Shown: positions 39,570-52,493, counted from the stretch's first letter. The stretch is 64,000 nucleotides of DNA from Xiphias gladius (GCF_016859285.1 NC_053410.1:21593558-21657557), one strand, 5' to 3'. The notes: generated by a model from the sequence alone, not told the origin. Program-made: numbers and translations.

Positions 39570-42004
39570 CTGTTGTTGCCCAGGCTGCAGGCACTTCTGC
39601 TTATTGGCCTCTTTAACATCACTGTCATGCGCCCTGTAATAGAAAGGAACAAAGAGTTGCTCTGTTGATTAGTGAAAACATTCAGAGCTATACGATGAGC
39701 ACTGACGTGTGTCTCTTGTTGAATGTGTAGCGTATGTATTGTCATTGTGCAATGTGTGTCAGTGTTGTAAGTTCCCCTTTTATTATCAACTTTAGCATGT
39801 ATGGAATTCAGCAGTTTTCTTAGCCACAGACAGATACACACATGAGTAGTTTCTCAGCGCATGGGACCAGGTTCTCCCATGTGTAGCCCGTGAGGCGCTG
39901 CAGTCGGGGTGGCCATGTAGGGGACAGGTGGAGGATAAGGCGGGAGGCGGCCACACACGCAGCAGCCACCAGGGAGGGGGCAAAACACAAAAACACATGA
40001 TCTGAGGGTAAGAAAGAAAACAGCAATCCATCATCAAATGCAGCGAGAAAACTGTAGCCCTCCGCAAAGGAAAAAATTGCAGTAACTTCATACTTTGTCA
40101 AAATGGAGTAGAGGCTAGGATCTAACTTTTTGATGTTTGTTTTACCATATAAAATACTGTTATGCCATTAAAAGTTTTGTGAACAGCATATAAAATTTGC
40201 TGTAACTACAAAACAGAGCTAAAAACCAAGACAAATAGCAGTAACTGCACACTGGCTGTGTAGTTGATGGATTTTCACTTTGTTTTGCTGCCCAGGCTGT
40301 AGTAACTTACTCTGGTTTGGTCATTTGTGGGTTGTTGAAGCAGCCGTCGCTCTCACTGCCCCCCTGCCGCAGAGAGATAGCCAGCTAGACAGCTAAAACA
40401 AGAGTGCTATATCAAGTGAAAAGCTAGCTAGCCTGGGCCAGCCTTAGCGGAGGCTAAAACTAAATGTACTTATTGTTTCCCTTGCTCTTATCTGCAATTG
40501 AAAAATATCCATTTTAATGAACCGAAATCTGAATAATTCAGGCTCTTATTCCACATGACCACATAAATTCCACTTAAATCCAATTATGACAGAGCATAAA
40601 AACCTAGCTAAACTCCTGCTAAAGCTAACTAGCTTAGCAGAGTAGCAGTAACCCCCATCTTAGGTTTTGACTCTCTTGAAATTTGATTTGTTGAGGTTAA
40701 GATACCTTTAAATCACATATTTAACTATATGAAATTATTAAATCATTTACTGTATTTACTTCAATATAAATAGTAACAGGGGATGGACACACACAGAGGA
40801 AAGTGGTTGCATGTAATCCCTATGAACTACAGAAAATTAAACTAAACTTAATTAATTGTGTTAAAACATTTAGTTAAATTGGACAGAAGGGATCAAAGAA
40901 AACATTTTGTTCAGCCTAAAATCACATTAAAGCATTTGTACCTGTTAGAGAGTTTGGTGGACAACCTGAAAACCTTTTTTTTTTAATTTTTGTTTTTAAA
41001 TAAATTCAATGCCTTTGCAGTTACTGCGCTCTGCCTTTGTAGCGCACTGTATTACTAGAGTAACTCGGCTGTGTGATTTCAATATGGGAATTTAGAGTGA
41101 TATGGAGGGTGGAAGTTAAACCCATGTCGGAATCGTTCCCTTAGTTTTAACTGAACTTTTGTCTGATTTTGGGGCTAGTAGTTGAACTGCTTCAAGGACT
41201 ACCAGAGGTCTTATGATCACACATTGATGTCCAACTATAAGACTTGAAAGTCCAGAATGCCTTAAGAAATACAACTTACCTTGCAAGGAAACCTCCAGGA
41301 AATAATCAGCATACTTGGCCATGTATAATTTAGTCTTCTCCAGGCAGGTCATAGGCCAGCCATCATGGAGGTCTCCCTCATGGACGGCAATAGACAGGTA
41401 GTATTCTATGAAATGAGCGGCTGTTGGGAGGTATAGGTTCCACTGGAAGGTTTCCAGCAGGAGCAGCTCCATGTGTAGTAAACCCTGCTTAGTCAGGACC
41501 AGATTCATGGAACTCATGCAGCCCAGGCTGTTCAGGGTCTCCAGCTTTGGAACCCGGTCTTCCCTTTCTTCAAATTTACCTGCAGAGAGGAATATTTGGA
41601 CGGTCAGAAAACATAACCCCAGTGCAGAGCCTGAGTAGTCAGACACCGGAGTCAGTGACACACTTACTAGCCAACAGAAGACAGGAGAGGGAAACCATGT
41701 GAAGCTGCTGCACCGTGACATCATAGCGGTCCATGAAGAGGTCCAGTAAGTAGACGGCCAGGTGTCTGGCTGCAGGACACAGCCTGAAGCGGTTGCTGAC
41801 AATGGCTATGAGGTCTGCAAAGTATCGTCTCAAGTTGAGCTGAGGGGACTGGCCTTTGTAGGACGGCAACTTGAGCTCCTGTTGGAAAACATATTGCGTT
41901 TGAGGTCTCAAGAGGACACAAACTTGATGGTCTTTTAAATTTTGCTTTGGTTATAATCGGTTATAATACTTTGTATACACCAAATACTTGCAAAAATATA
42001 CTCA

Positions 42005-42044
<40 letters not shown>

Positions 42045-42676
42045 AAGGGCTAGACTGATAAATTGGTCGAGGCCGATATAAGGTCATCACTGGTACACTG
42101 ATATCGGAATGGTGGCTGGTAAGCAACAAGACATCTGCAGTATAGAAATGCCAAAATGTGCTGGACAGAATTCAGAGACAGTGTCTCCATTACATAGTTT
42201 TGTCCACCAGAGAGCAAAGGCAAGTTTACTTTTTAACTACAAAAACGGTCTATTATTTTCTCGTTATATATTGTGGGGGCAGTTCTCGTTAAGCAATTTT
42301 TTTTTTTTTAAATGAAGGGATCCTTTTGAAAATGTTTGTTTCGCATTAATTGGAGAAATCTCGTATCGGTTGCTCTAACACACGAACACACAGATGCAAA
42401 CACACAGATGTCCAATACATAGAACACAGCTCTAACAGGGGATGGCATGTGTGTATAAAGACAATAAAATAAAAACATTGCATGAAACAAAAAATATATA
42501 TATTTTGTGCATGAATTGATGCATGAGACAAGATGAAAACACAAAGTGACTTTTTTTTCCCATGTCTGTTTTGGCAGCCTCCACACAAGTTATCGTGTCC
42601 CACTCACTTTGTACCGTAGCGCCTGGTATATATCTGCAGCCAGTTGTCCTCTCCACCATTGGTCCTCTAGCTCCAT
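39243..42676 (-). CDS. ccnj: Cyclin J, complete, 5 coding exons
   Basis: Encodes cyclin J, a divergent cyclin of poorly defined CDK partnership, conserved in animals. Exons in transcript order: 42608-42676, 41668-41878, 41280-41579, 39842-40001, 39243-39633. Total 1,131 nt, 376 aa (human about 372-383), all junctions in phase. The N-terminus ([20 protein letters not shown]) and the C-terminal CFDR match the family. The cyclin N box spans roughly residues 20-145 ([34 protein letters not shown]) and the cyclin C fold about 146-245 ([15 protein letters not shown]). The tail differs from mammals in carrying an uninterrupted run of 24 glutamines, residues 266-289. The start is the Met at 42676, in a second exon whose acceptor is at 42698-42699. 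Minus-strand AATAAA at 38535-38540 is a plausible poly(A) signal. Confidence 0.96.
39507..39578 (-). repeat. ccnj: CAG/CAA repeat coding polyglutamine in cyclin J
   Basis: Seventy-two bases consisting only of CAG and CAA codons on minus (CTG/TTG on plus). They encode 24 consecutive Gln, residues 266-289 of cyclin J, in the unstructured tail after the cyclin fold. CAA interruptions break the pure CAG runs, which normally reduces slippage. Confidence 0.95.
42006..42039. repeat. (AC)n microsatellite
   Basis: Perfect run in ccnj intron 1. Confidence 0.95.
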
Positions 42677-43016
42677 TTAATACAGTGCGTCGGAAACCTG
42701 TGAAAGGCAAAACATGCAGCTAATACTTGGTGCTGGAGGTGTTCTGCACATTGGGAGTCTCTGATCCACAATGACGCTCTTAAACTCCCACATAACTGTC
42801 CGCGGCAGCGGATCAGGAGCAGGCACCCTGATCGATCGCCTGTCGTTCATCGTGTTTTTTTTTTGTTTTGTTTTTTTTCTAAACTTGGAAATAATGATAA
42901 TAATTAAAAACCTGTTCATGTTGACGGTTCAAAAGTGGAGACTCACCCAATGAGCACATGTGGTGAATATTAGGGGCAGTTTCACTGAAGTTAACTTCCA
43001 TTCAAACTAGCCGAAC
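42677..43016 (-). promoter_or_regulatory. ccnj: ccnj 5' UTR exons and probable bidirectional promoter
   Basis: An acceptor (CACAG on minus, 42697-42701 region) precedes the coding start, so at least one upstream untranslated exon exists. A consensus donor G|GTGAGT on minus at 42941-42947 is the best candidate, giving a first exon just above 42947. A CpG-richer stretch follows at about 43017-43190, where a plus-strand frame also begins. A shared divergent promoter is plausible but not shown. Confidence 0.45.
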
Positions 43017-44254
43017 ATGCTTGCTTTACGCTCATCGTTGAAGTCGGCGAGGCTTTTCTGCTCAGCACGAGTTCAGCAAACGCTACTGCTGCCTTCAAGT
43101 GCTACCAGAAACACCCACTTCAAGTTCCAGGCGAATGAACGACCAGCGGAAATGAAGCCGAGAAAGCCGAATACTGGTATTTACCGGGTGAGGAGCACGA
43201 AAACTGGTGGTAAAACAGATTTATATACCACCTTTTGTATAAAAGGCTACATAATCTATCATGTTTTATTATGTTTTCTTCTTGTCTATCCCGTAAAGTA
43301 AGCTACAGACATCTTCATACAGCCTTGATTCACTGTTGAAATTAGAGAACAGACATGAACAAACTATTTGGTACAATGCCATTTTTAGCCAGGGATATTT
43401 AAGTCCGAATTTCTACTGTCTCTCAGAGGCCACCTCTGAGGAGAGTGGCAATTTTTCCGATTAGCACTGGAAAGCATCATTCCGTTGCCGGGACTGATAG
43501 TGCACACGGGACGCAGCCAATTACAAGTAAGTATCACAACGGTCAACATCCAATCGCGGCATAGACTACTGGCAGCCAGATGCAGCCAATGCCCAATAAA
43601 AGGGAATGGTAAGATTATAATTCATAAAGATCGGGAATTCCAGATCAAGGTGAATCTATAATGTGAACAATGAACAGCAGTCAATGTGAAAAACTCTTGA
43701 TAATTTACTGGTAACCTTTGATTCACTTTGTGCACTAAGATACCAGTATTTACTGGAAGCTTGTTTGTTTGCACATGCTCTATGGAATACAGACTCCATT
43801 GTGCACACTCGCAGATAACCCCACAATAAATCTATCTAGAACTATAAAATGAAATCTTTCTATAAACATTCAGGGGTTAAAATGCATCAAATTTACATCC
43901 CTCCGGCCTCCATAAAATATAGACTGAATGTCCAAAAACATTAGGGAATATATTTTTGGACAACAGAATAGGTCACAGCAAAATGCCATTCAATAGCATG
44001 TAAGTTATCTAAACACTATGTTGCACATTTGCAGGTTCCAAACATTTAATCCACTTTAAGAGCTGACCTTCTGTCTACCTTTTGGTAATTCTGACATTAC
44101 CCAAAAAACATATTTTCTCAGTTTTCAGTTTTGCTATATTACATTCACAGGACCTTATCTGGCACTGAACCTGTTTGCCTTGCTCTCTTACACTGATACC
44201 GAGCCACCCCGAGCATCCTTCAGCTCATCGTGGTGCTGGTTTACAGTAGGCTAA
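43017..44254 (+). CDS. Weak candidate: divergent spliced gene with a mitochondrial-type N-terminus
   Basis: Hypothetical. A frame starts at 43017 (MLALRSSLKSARLFCSARVQ), has no acidic residue in its first 40 positions and is rich in Arg, Ser and Leu, like a mitochondrial presequence. At 43188 it meets a donor (CGG|GTGAGG). A well-formed acceptor (CTGTCTCTCAG) at 43426 opens a 100-nt exon to 43526 ending at a GTAAGT donor. A third possible exon, 44151-44254, follows a CATTCACAG acceptor and ends in TAA. All three join in phase into 124 codons. I recognise no homologue, and three open segments of this size can occur by chance. It could equally be a non-coding transcript. Confidence 0.22.
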
Positions 44255-44299
44255 ATGATGCTGGTGGGACTTGATCTGTTTTGTTCCTCTCTCTCGTGA

Positions 44300-46850
44300 A
44301 GTGCAAAAGGAAGAAATACTTTGGAAGGAACTGAGATTAAAAAAAAAGAGTAAGCGAGTCCTTACGTGTTGTGTCATAAGTGTCTGAAATATGGTGCAAA
44401 TTTGAGCAAAGAAAATACATGTGCGCATGAGTGCACGTAAGTGTCTGGGCTCACTGCTGCTTGAGAGCTAGCAAATGTTACAAGAAGTGTAATCACCTTT
44501 TTTGGTACATTTCCTATAATCCATCTGTTTTCACCTGCGTCTTGTCCCCCTTTCTTTACTCCCAGGTCATTCTGACCTCTCCTAAAAACTACATTAGGTT
44601 AACAAAAACAATATTTTGTGTGTAAGTAGTGAAATGTATTCCTGAAAGCCATGCATATTAAGTTTAACACTGACAAAATGCTCTGTCATTTTTGTGGTAC
44701 AAATACAAAATAGGACAGTCTGCCCCAGCAGCAAAGCACAATTCAATGTGACCCAAATATTGTAAAGCAAGATCAGTGTTATACAATGCCTTCCCTGTCT
44801 TTCAAGAGAAAAAGGACTTTCATCTAATGCACTGTCCGACATTATCCGTACAACTCAATTTGGCGATGACGCATAAAAACATTGTTAGTAAACTGCTGTC
44901 ATTAAAAGGCTCAGCAGATTATAACCAAGCAGCATGGTAGATTTTAGTTGGAGCTATAGAGGAAGAAAATTCCTGAGAAAAACTAGTGTAAAACTAGTGT
45001 GTAAGTTTTTAACTATAAACCACTATGTTCTTTTTGATGTTTCTGTATGGAAACTGTGAAAAATCAATGACAAATGTACCACCAAAGACCCCATACTTGT
45101 TCCATGTTGTGCTTAAATAATAAAAAAGAGCAGTCCAGAAGTTGTGGCGGCATGCAGAGAGTGAGTAAGGGGATTGGTAATCCTTGCCGCTCTGCGGTAG
45201 AAGCTGCTGAGGTGCTGGGTAGTCTTGTTCTTAATGGGTTGGAACTGTCTCCCAGAGGAAACAAAGGGTGTCCTGGGTGGAGGGAGCTGGTGGCCTTCCT
45301 TTCTATGCTTGCCTCCCCCCTGGTCTCACACCGTTCCCTGGTGGAGAGCAGCTGACAGCCATTGACCTGCTCAGGAATGTCAACAACCCACTGCTGTTCT
45401 CTCTCAGAACAGACTGATAGAAATACCAAAGTAAAAGGTCTCTCATTTATTGATATTACATTGGACCAGCGAGTGTAATGATTCCCAAGTGTTTGCAGAG
45501 GAAACTTTATCTTTTCAGGTGGGTGTTAGTGATGCCAAAAATCTTGAATGACTCATCTAGTTTCTAAATTTAAACCATTGATTTGCTGCTGCGCATCAGA
45601 GGTTATTTGGCAACTCAAATGCTCATCTTTACCTTATCTTACATTTGGAAGGGTTCTGCTCCAGGTTGTCGGTAGCACAAAGGTTACTCTGCCCATATAG
45701 GGTCATCATGCATATGATTTTATTGGCAAACCCACTTGCAATATGTCACACAGGAATGTGAGACAAAATTCCCGTACATGTAATTTCTGACAAAATTCAC
45801 ATTTAAAGTCAAAAGGTTACATGTACAGGACACCTTAAGGTCATGTAAGCAGTTAGTCCAACACATTAAACATCAGTAAATACAAGATAACAAGGTCATT
45901 TTTAACTACATGAAGTTAAAAGGGAAATTGACTTGCTACATGTGTCCAAAACACGTGTCCAAAACAACAGTCAACATATATTTTTTTACAAAAAGATCAC
46001 TGGTGTGACTTAATCTACAGCCTATCATCTAGATGCAATAAAGTGTCTCACATTTACTGGACTCAGTGGACCCAGTGGGCTATTTTTATGGCTGCTATTG
46101 AGCTATGGAGAGTGGCACTTCATTGTGTGTTAATGCAATTTTGCAAGATAATGGGCTTAAACCTAGATTATGCAATCTACCTACCTGGGATAAAAACAAG
46201 GCACATACCCGACTGAGAATAAAAAAAAGACACATAACTATATTGAAAAAGTTTTTTTTTTGTTTTTTTTACATAACATTTTCCATTCCAGAATCATTTA
46301 GGTTTTTATTTAATCATATTCTTAATGCTCCCTGTTGATCTAACTATAGTAAACACAGAGTCTCTTTGGTTTTCTGTTCAGCTCATGAGTTTAGTATTTA
46401 AGTATGTAATTATTTTTACTTTAATACAATACGTTGACTAAGACCCGTATACTGATGAGTATATTTTTCACGTTGTACAGACGTCATGCTTTTCCCCCTT
46501 CCTTTCCATCATTCAGATGTTGGTTATTGTTCGGCACATTTACACGCTGAAGTTCATTTTAACCGTATGATGCCCAGGAGCCTTTAACCCTTTAACCACC
46601 AAAGTCCCGGAGTGCCGTGCGTTCAGAAGCGAATATATATATTTGTATTTTCGTTCCAAATTTGCACACTATTGCATTATGTTTAATAGTTAAAGAGCCT
46701 TTTAGAGTTCACCTGCGTGTTGAGGTTGGCGCACACAGTCCTAATACCTGGGGCAGATGTGGAGCAGGAGTGTATCGGACAGTGACACTTGTGAATATTT
46801 CAGTCCAGCTGTTTACCATACTGCAGCCCAGCATTTTTCACCTGAAACAA
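44300..46850. other. Intergenic DNA between ccnj and znf518a
   Basis: No gene recognised. A minus-strand frame of 121 residues at 45064-45429 is protein-like in composition but has no splice context, and I match it to nothing. It may be repeat-derived. Confidence 0.4.
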
Positions 46851-46859
46851 TTAATCTGA

Positions 46860-47176
46860 CGGATGTAGCTGGCGGCCGGCGAAGACCGCCTTTATAGGAG
46901 GCTTATTAAAGCTCGCCTGGAATGTAAGTCTACGGCGTTTTGGTGTTGTTTTTCGCGTACGCTGACAGGGGGTGGGTCGCCCACACATGGCTTAATGACT
47001 ACATTAACACACCCGAGAGCAGCTCGGCGTTCGTGTCTCGCTGTAGGCCCGGGACAGGACGACTCTCAGTCGGAGGCACCAGGCTAAAGGCTAAAGGAGC
47101 TCAGGGGCTGTAATCCCCGGATGAAACCATCATGGCTGCCACTCGCTGAGCTGTCAAGCTCTCCACAAAAGAAAAG
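46860..47176 (+). promoter_or_regulatory. znf518a: znf518a promoter / first untranslated exon candidate
   Basis: A CpG-rich stretch (GGCGGCCGGCGAAG near 46871) followed by a transcript-like region containing ACCATCATGGCTGCC, a YY1-type start-site element, near 47126-47140. That ATG opens a five-codon upstream frame. A possible donor, AAAAG|GTAAAA, lies at 47172-47182. An alternative donor, AAT|GTAAGT, is at 46921-46929. Transcription start not determined. Confidence 0.4.
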
Positions 47177-48116
47177 GTAAAAAAAAAAAAAAAAACCCGA
47201 GACAACTACACAAATAACTACAGCTGTGTTGTTTATCTGTACTACCCGGTGAGTTTGGCTGCAGTAATAACTCGATGCAAGGTTAAAAAAAATCGGGTCT
47301 GGCGTAACTTTGTTGGCACGCTTTTTATTCTTCAAGTTATTTCGTCTTTGTAAGCTCTTGTGCGTCACGTTAATTCAAATCACTCAAACGCTATTTTTGA
47401 AAACGCTACAGCGGTTAGCTCAGGTACTAAATAGCAACGTGTGTTTCCATGCGAAGGGAAAAGGGCTCGTAACGGTATCACAGTCTGCTGGTTTTATCTC
47501 AACTTCACAATTCCCAAGGCGTTTGTTGCTCGTTACAAAGGCAGTCTCATCACTTTGTTGTGGTCAAGTCAGACTGCACAATGGCCGCGCGATTCGCACG
47601 ATCTGCTTCTAAAAAGTCCTACCTAGTCTCGTTCTTGTGGTTTTTATTCGTGCATTTTTTTCTAGTTTGTCGTTGTTTTTAATTGCAACCCCACCGTAAC
47701 GCATTCAGTTGGGTTTTCGAAGCAGAGTGGGAAGTTCATAACGACTGTGTGAGCAGGTGAGTTTAAGTGCAGTTACGTGCACCTGGTGTCCGATAGGAAT
47801 CTGAGTTCCTTGTTCTATACTTGATCAGAGTGTGATGAATTAATATCCATGCAGAGCCAGCTTGAACCATGGCCAGCAACAGGTGGACTTATAGTAAAAT
47901 AGCATGCCGAGTAGGACTGTGAATGCAGCCTCTGTTTATGGGTTTAGTGTGAAACAGCAGTCCAGTACACAGAACATGCTGGTACTTTTGAAAGCATTTC
48001 ATAACAAAAGTGAATGAAACAAGCCCTCATTGATTTGTTCTGCCGTCATCTTGAATCTGCATTATTTTGAGTTGGTTCTTTGTGTTTTTCTGCACTTTCA
48101 GAAAGCTGAAAAACCC

Positions 48117-51100
48117 ATGGATTCGACGGATACTTCTGCAGCTGCCTCCGCAGGAGATAGCAAACAGCTTTTCAATAAGAAGAGGAGAAATTGGCACAAA
48201 GGGCTCAACCTCAGGAAGACTGTCGTTCAGCCCCCAACTATGCAAAGTGAAGATAAGCGTGGACCAAAGAAGATAGCAGATGAGTGGGAGCAAAGCAAAC
48301 GGCCTTCATCAAAGAAGACCTCAGAGGAAGCACAACAGATTCAGCACAGGACAAATGACAGTGGGAATACACTCAGGTTCACATGCTGTCAATGCAGGGA
48401 CAACGTGGAATATGTTCCCAAAGACTTAGTGAGACACTTTGAGGAAAAACACAGAGGGAGCCCACCAGTTTTTTCTTGTCATACGTGTACTTTTAATACA
48501 CACGAGTTCTCCTACCTACAGATTCATCTGTTAAGCCACAAGGACACTTTTTCTAGTTGCAGCATTTGTAATGACAACGTTCAGCGCACATGGCCTGAAT
48601 TCAGTGCACACCTGACTGTGTGTCACTGCCAAAATGGCAAATATTCATGTGAAATGTGTCAGAGATTCTCCACAGGTGACGTTAGAGTATTTTTAGAACA
48701 CATGTATGTACATAATTTGGGCCTGGAAGGAGCTAATGATGATCTATCGCTGCACACAAAGGACAAGAATCAGTTTGAGCCTAAAACAACCACTCAGACT
48801 TTACGTTGTCAGCACTGTGGCTATGAGGCATCTCAGAAATGGTTGATTACTAAGCACGATAAAGCTGTCCATGTTTGCCAGAAGGGTAACCAGAGAAAGA
48901 AGAAGAAGAAGGAGGTTCATTCCATAGCAATAAAACCAAATGACCCAATCCCAAAAATGAAGCCTAGATTAACAAGAAGTGCAGTTCGAGAAATGTGCTG
49001 GCTGACACAGGACTGCCTGTCTCTGCCAGGGAGAGAATTCCTGGATAAATACTGCCATCTGTCAGATCCACAAACAACACTAGAGGAGACTCAACATTTT
49101 TTGATGAAATCTGTCGCTGGGGAAACTGGTGACCAGAAATGGACCAAGGCTCTTAAAACCGTTCTGTCAAATGTCCCTCAAGATATGAATCTTCACCCAA
49201 AATCAGAGAATGGTATCATGTCGAACTCATCGGATCTTACTGTCCTCACAGTCAAGAACAAGATAACCGTAGCTCAGAACGGTGCTGCTTATGCCAAAAG
49301 GTTGAAAAGGATGACGTCATCAGATAAAGAAACTGTTTTCCCAGAAAGTGCTACTGATGATGCTCGGTGTGTAGTTGACCAAAATGGATGTCAGTCAAGT
49401 TTGAATGATCATTTACCTTGTCCGCAGACAGAAACCAGACTCCATAATGACATCTTAGTGTCAGCCCAGAGCGAGACATCTGAGTGCACTCAAATGCAGG
49501 AAAACCGAGAGAATCAGGAATTAAAGACTGATCAGGAAATCGAGGAACATGGTAAAAAAAGCCAGGAGCCTATGCATGAGGATGTGATTAATATCTCCAG
49601 TGAGCTGAAGTTGACGAATGAGAGCGCAGAGCAGGCATCCATTCATAAGGTCCTACCGAAAAATAAGAGACAAAATCGAAGAAAGAAGAGAAATACCGCA
49701 ACCAAAAAAGTGGATAAAAGATCATCAGGACTGCCCTTAAAGATAGTGTTGAAGAAGAATCCTGTGAAGGAGAAGCAGTGGGTGTCCCAGAGCTCTTTGT
49801 CTCCATCAGGAGGTGGTTCTATGGATGACTTTCAGGGGCAACCAAGTCCTCATGCAACAATGAGGAAGACGGCACAGATCGTTGAAAATGTGCCGCTAAC
49901 AGAGGTGCAACAGAAGAAATGGACAAAAGGTTCCAAGAATGATCTGCATGATCCTGCCGAAGCCATTACTTCAGTTCTACAATGGAAGCCAGGAAAAGAA
50001 ATCACCCCCAGTTGTGTTGCAGAGCCAACTGGGTTCAAAAATATGGAGAGAAATGAGCCTGGCATGCTTGAAAGCTCGCTTTCGAGCCCTCAAGAAGTGC
50101 AAGATAACACAGAGAGGTCACTGCAGTTCTCGGAAACAGAAGTTGACCAGAGAAGTTCAGCTGCTAAGACAGGGCAGTCAAATTCAAGAGCTGCAGCGGA
50201 GACTGAAGTCGAGACATGCTCCAAGAACGTACCGCTCCAAACATCAGGCAGTGGTATGGACTGTCATGTGTCAGACGATAAGAAGAGTTCAGCAGCTGAT
50301 GAAGTGACTCCTCATAGCAGTTACACCAAGTCTCCCCCTGTTTCCCAACCTGTTATTACACCACAGGGTAAGACGGGAAATTATAGTTCTACACAGACAT
50401 TATGGTTGAAAATTTAACACGCAATGGCATTTTCTTGACGTGCATTTACACGCTAAGTTTAAATTTGACCTTCAAGAGCACTGTTTGTTTATTAAAGCAT
50501 TTTGAAATGAGTATTTTCACCTTTTTATCTTACAGGTAACCTAAACCTGGAAGATTCGAACCTTGCTCTTTCTTTAGAGCAGAGTTACCAGAGTGTTGAG
50601 GGGATGAGAGACAGGGAAGTTCCTGCAAACTCCTGCCCAGATCTCTTGAGCAGCACCCATTTGCCCACGGGGAAAGCCATCCCACAGGAGCCCTCACCAG
50701 CCTCTGGGCATCGGTGGCAACCGGTCCCAAAAAACCAGGAGAGGACCCTGAAGTTAGTAGCCATAAATCCATCTCAGTTGGTAAAGCGTCCGGCGGGAGA
50801 CCAGCCTGTTGTGGTGCTAAATCATCCAGATGCTGACATCCCTGAGGTGGCCAGGATCATGGAGGTTGTCAACAGGTACAGAGGAGAGGTGCAGAAGGTC
50901 ATGCTGTCCCACAGGACTCTGAATGCTCTCTCAGCCATGAACAGTGAGGCCCCTAAGACGAATGACCCAACAGATGCCCAGCCTGACTCTGCGGGCCTTG
51001 TTAAAAACTCTGTACAGGAGAGGTTTATTTTGAAGTTGAAACTTCGCAGGTTGAGCAGGAAAAAGTACGAAGTAGTTGGTGCCGTCTCTCCCAGCAAGGA

Positions 51101-51221
51101 TGCTGTGACAAAGTTTCGCTGCTGGTTTTGTGGCAGGGTCTTTGCAAGTCAGGAAATGTGGATGGTCCATCGGCAGCGACATCTGATGGAGTGGAAAAGG
51201 CCAAACTGTGAAAACTCTTAA
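48117..51221 (+). CDS. znf518a: ZNF518A, C2H2 zinc-finger chromatin protein, complete, two coding exons
   Basis: Encodes a nuclear zinc-finger protein. The mammalian ZNF518 proteins associate with G9a/GLP histone methyltransferases. Exons 48117-50367 and 50536-51221 (donor CAGG|GTAAGA, acceptor TCTTACAG) give 978 aa, shorter than human (about 1,480). Five N-terminal zinc-coordinating units are visible: C90/C93-H107/H112, C121/C124-H137/H141, C148/C151-H165/H170, C178/C181-H195/H199, C231/C234-H247/H252. A long low-complexity Lys/Ser/Glu middle follows. The C-terminus carries the hallmark QPVVVLNHPDAD (about 840-851), a VQERFILKLKL segment and a final finger C946/C949-H962/H966. Identification rests mainly on this C-terminal block. 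The start is the first Met after an acceptor at 48100-48101. The preceding in-frame Met lies in intron sequence. Retention of the 168-nt intron would add 16 residues and stop at 50417, losing the final finger. Confidence 0.93.
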
Positions 51222-52306
51222 CTGTCGCACACACTGGATGAAAAACAAAACTAGTCTGGAAAAAGATGACTTTGCAATACAACAACACAATAATGGAAAC
51301 CGTGATAGCCAGTCTCCTCAAATTTTTAAGGTCTTAATTAAGAGTGGTTTTACTTGTGGAGAATCAAATCATTGTCACGCTTCCTGGAGGGTTAATGTTC
51401 TCAGGGTAATTTAAACATTTACCTTTGTCTCTCTTCCAGTATGAGTAGCTTGATTAAAAACTCTTTGTAGATTAGTATATATTTGTATAGCCACAAGGAC
51501 GTGGTGTTGACAGTTTAGTTTTTTTTGTATTTTTTTGTATTTTGTCTACGCAATAGCTTTATTTAAGGTGATTTAAGTACACTGTCATGGAATCTTTTAT
51601 AGAACACTGTAATATGTATATTTGCCATACCATCTGAGTTTTATGGATCAGTTTATGTACGGGTAGGCTATACAGTGTGGTAGCTATAATATTTATGTTT
51701 TTTGTTTTTTGGAATGGGACGCAGAGACCCACGGGTTACTCAGATATACCAAAACTGTGTGTTCAAAAAAAAAAAAAAAAAGACAATAAGCTGTTTTATT
51801 CGACATTTATTTATGACTTTAGGTTTAGTCTTTATATGCTTTTCTTTATGCTTTTTTGGGCCTTTGGAAGAATCAGTGTATTTGTACAATTTTTGTATAA
51901 ACTCCAAATTATGTTAAAATATGTTATTGTAAGACGTATAGTTTCATTCATTGGGAGCGGAGTGGAAATCCCTAAAGACACGATTCATTTTAAAAAGTAA
52001 ACTGGTGTTTTGTGATGTAGATGAAATACTAACAAAATAATTTCTTTTGATTTTTAAAGATTAAGAAGCCTGGATGATTTGGTCTTTTTTTTTTTTTTTT
52101 CTCTCAATGAGTTTCCTCTCTTTTGACTTGAAATGATAATCTTATCTTTTAATTGCACTATGAAAGGAGGATTTATATTTCCTGTTACCTCACCTTATCA
52201 GGCCTAAGCCTTTGACAATCTCAACCAGCGTCCTACTGTGGCTAAACATTTCCTTATGCAGCCATGATCCCTCAGTATTCACAGCAAAGGGAACCGTGGA
52301 TCCTCT

Positions 52307-52307
<1 letters not shown>

Positions 52308-52341
<34 letters not shown>

Positions 52342-52380
52342 TGTGTGTGAGTGTGTGAGTCAGTCAGTCAGTCATTCAGT
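52308..52380. repeat. (GT)n with GA and CAGT units
   Basis: GT repeat 52308-52331 passing into GA, GTGTGA and CAGT units, within the znf518a 3' UTR. Confidence 0.9.
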
Positions 52381-52451
52381 CAAGGAAAATTGAACAGATG
52401 TACCTAAATTGTGCATGTACCCCAGTTCTTGAGTGTCAGTAACTCTTTGTG

Positions 52452-52483
<32 letters not shown>

Positions 52484-52493
52484 AATATATATA
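52452..52493. repeat. (AT)n microsatellite
   Basis: Near-perfect alternating AT run in the znf518a 3' UTR, able to form a hairpin. Confidence 0.95.

Noticed and set aside
41116..41802. 228-codon minus frame as a single cyclin exon
   Set aside because: It joins parts of ccnj exons 2 and 3 through the 88-base intron between them; splice sites at 41668 and 41579 and the family sequence show the true structure.
45064..45429. 121-residue minus frame between ccnj and znf518a
   Set aside because: No splice signals, no recognised homologue and no plausible promoter; listed only as part of intergenic DNA.
48030..48116. Upstream in-frame Met for znf518a at 48030
   Set aside because: It lies before a clear TTTCAG acceptor at 48096-48101, so it is intronic; the first Met in the exon is 48117.
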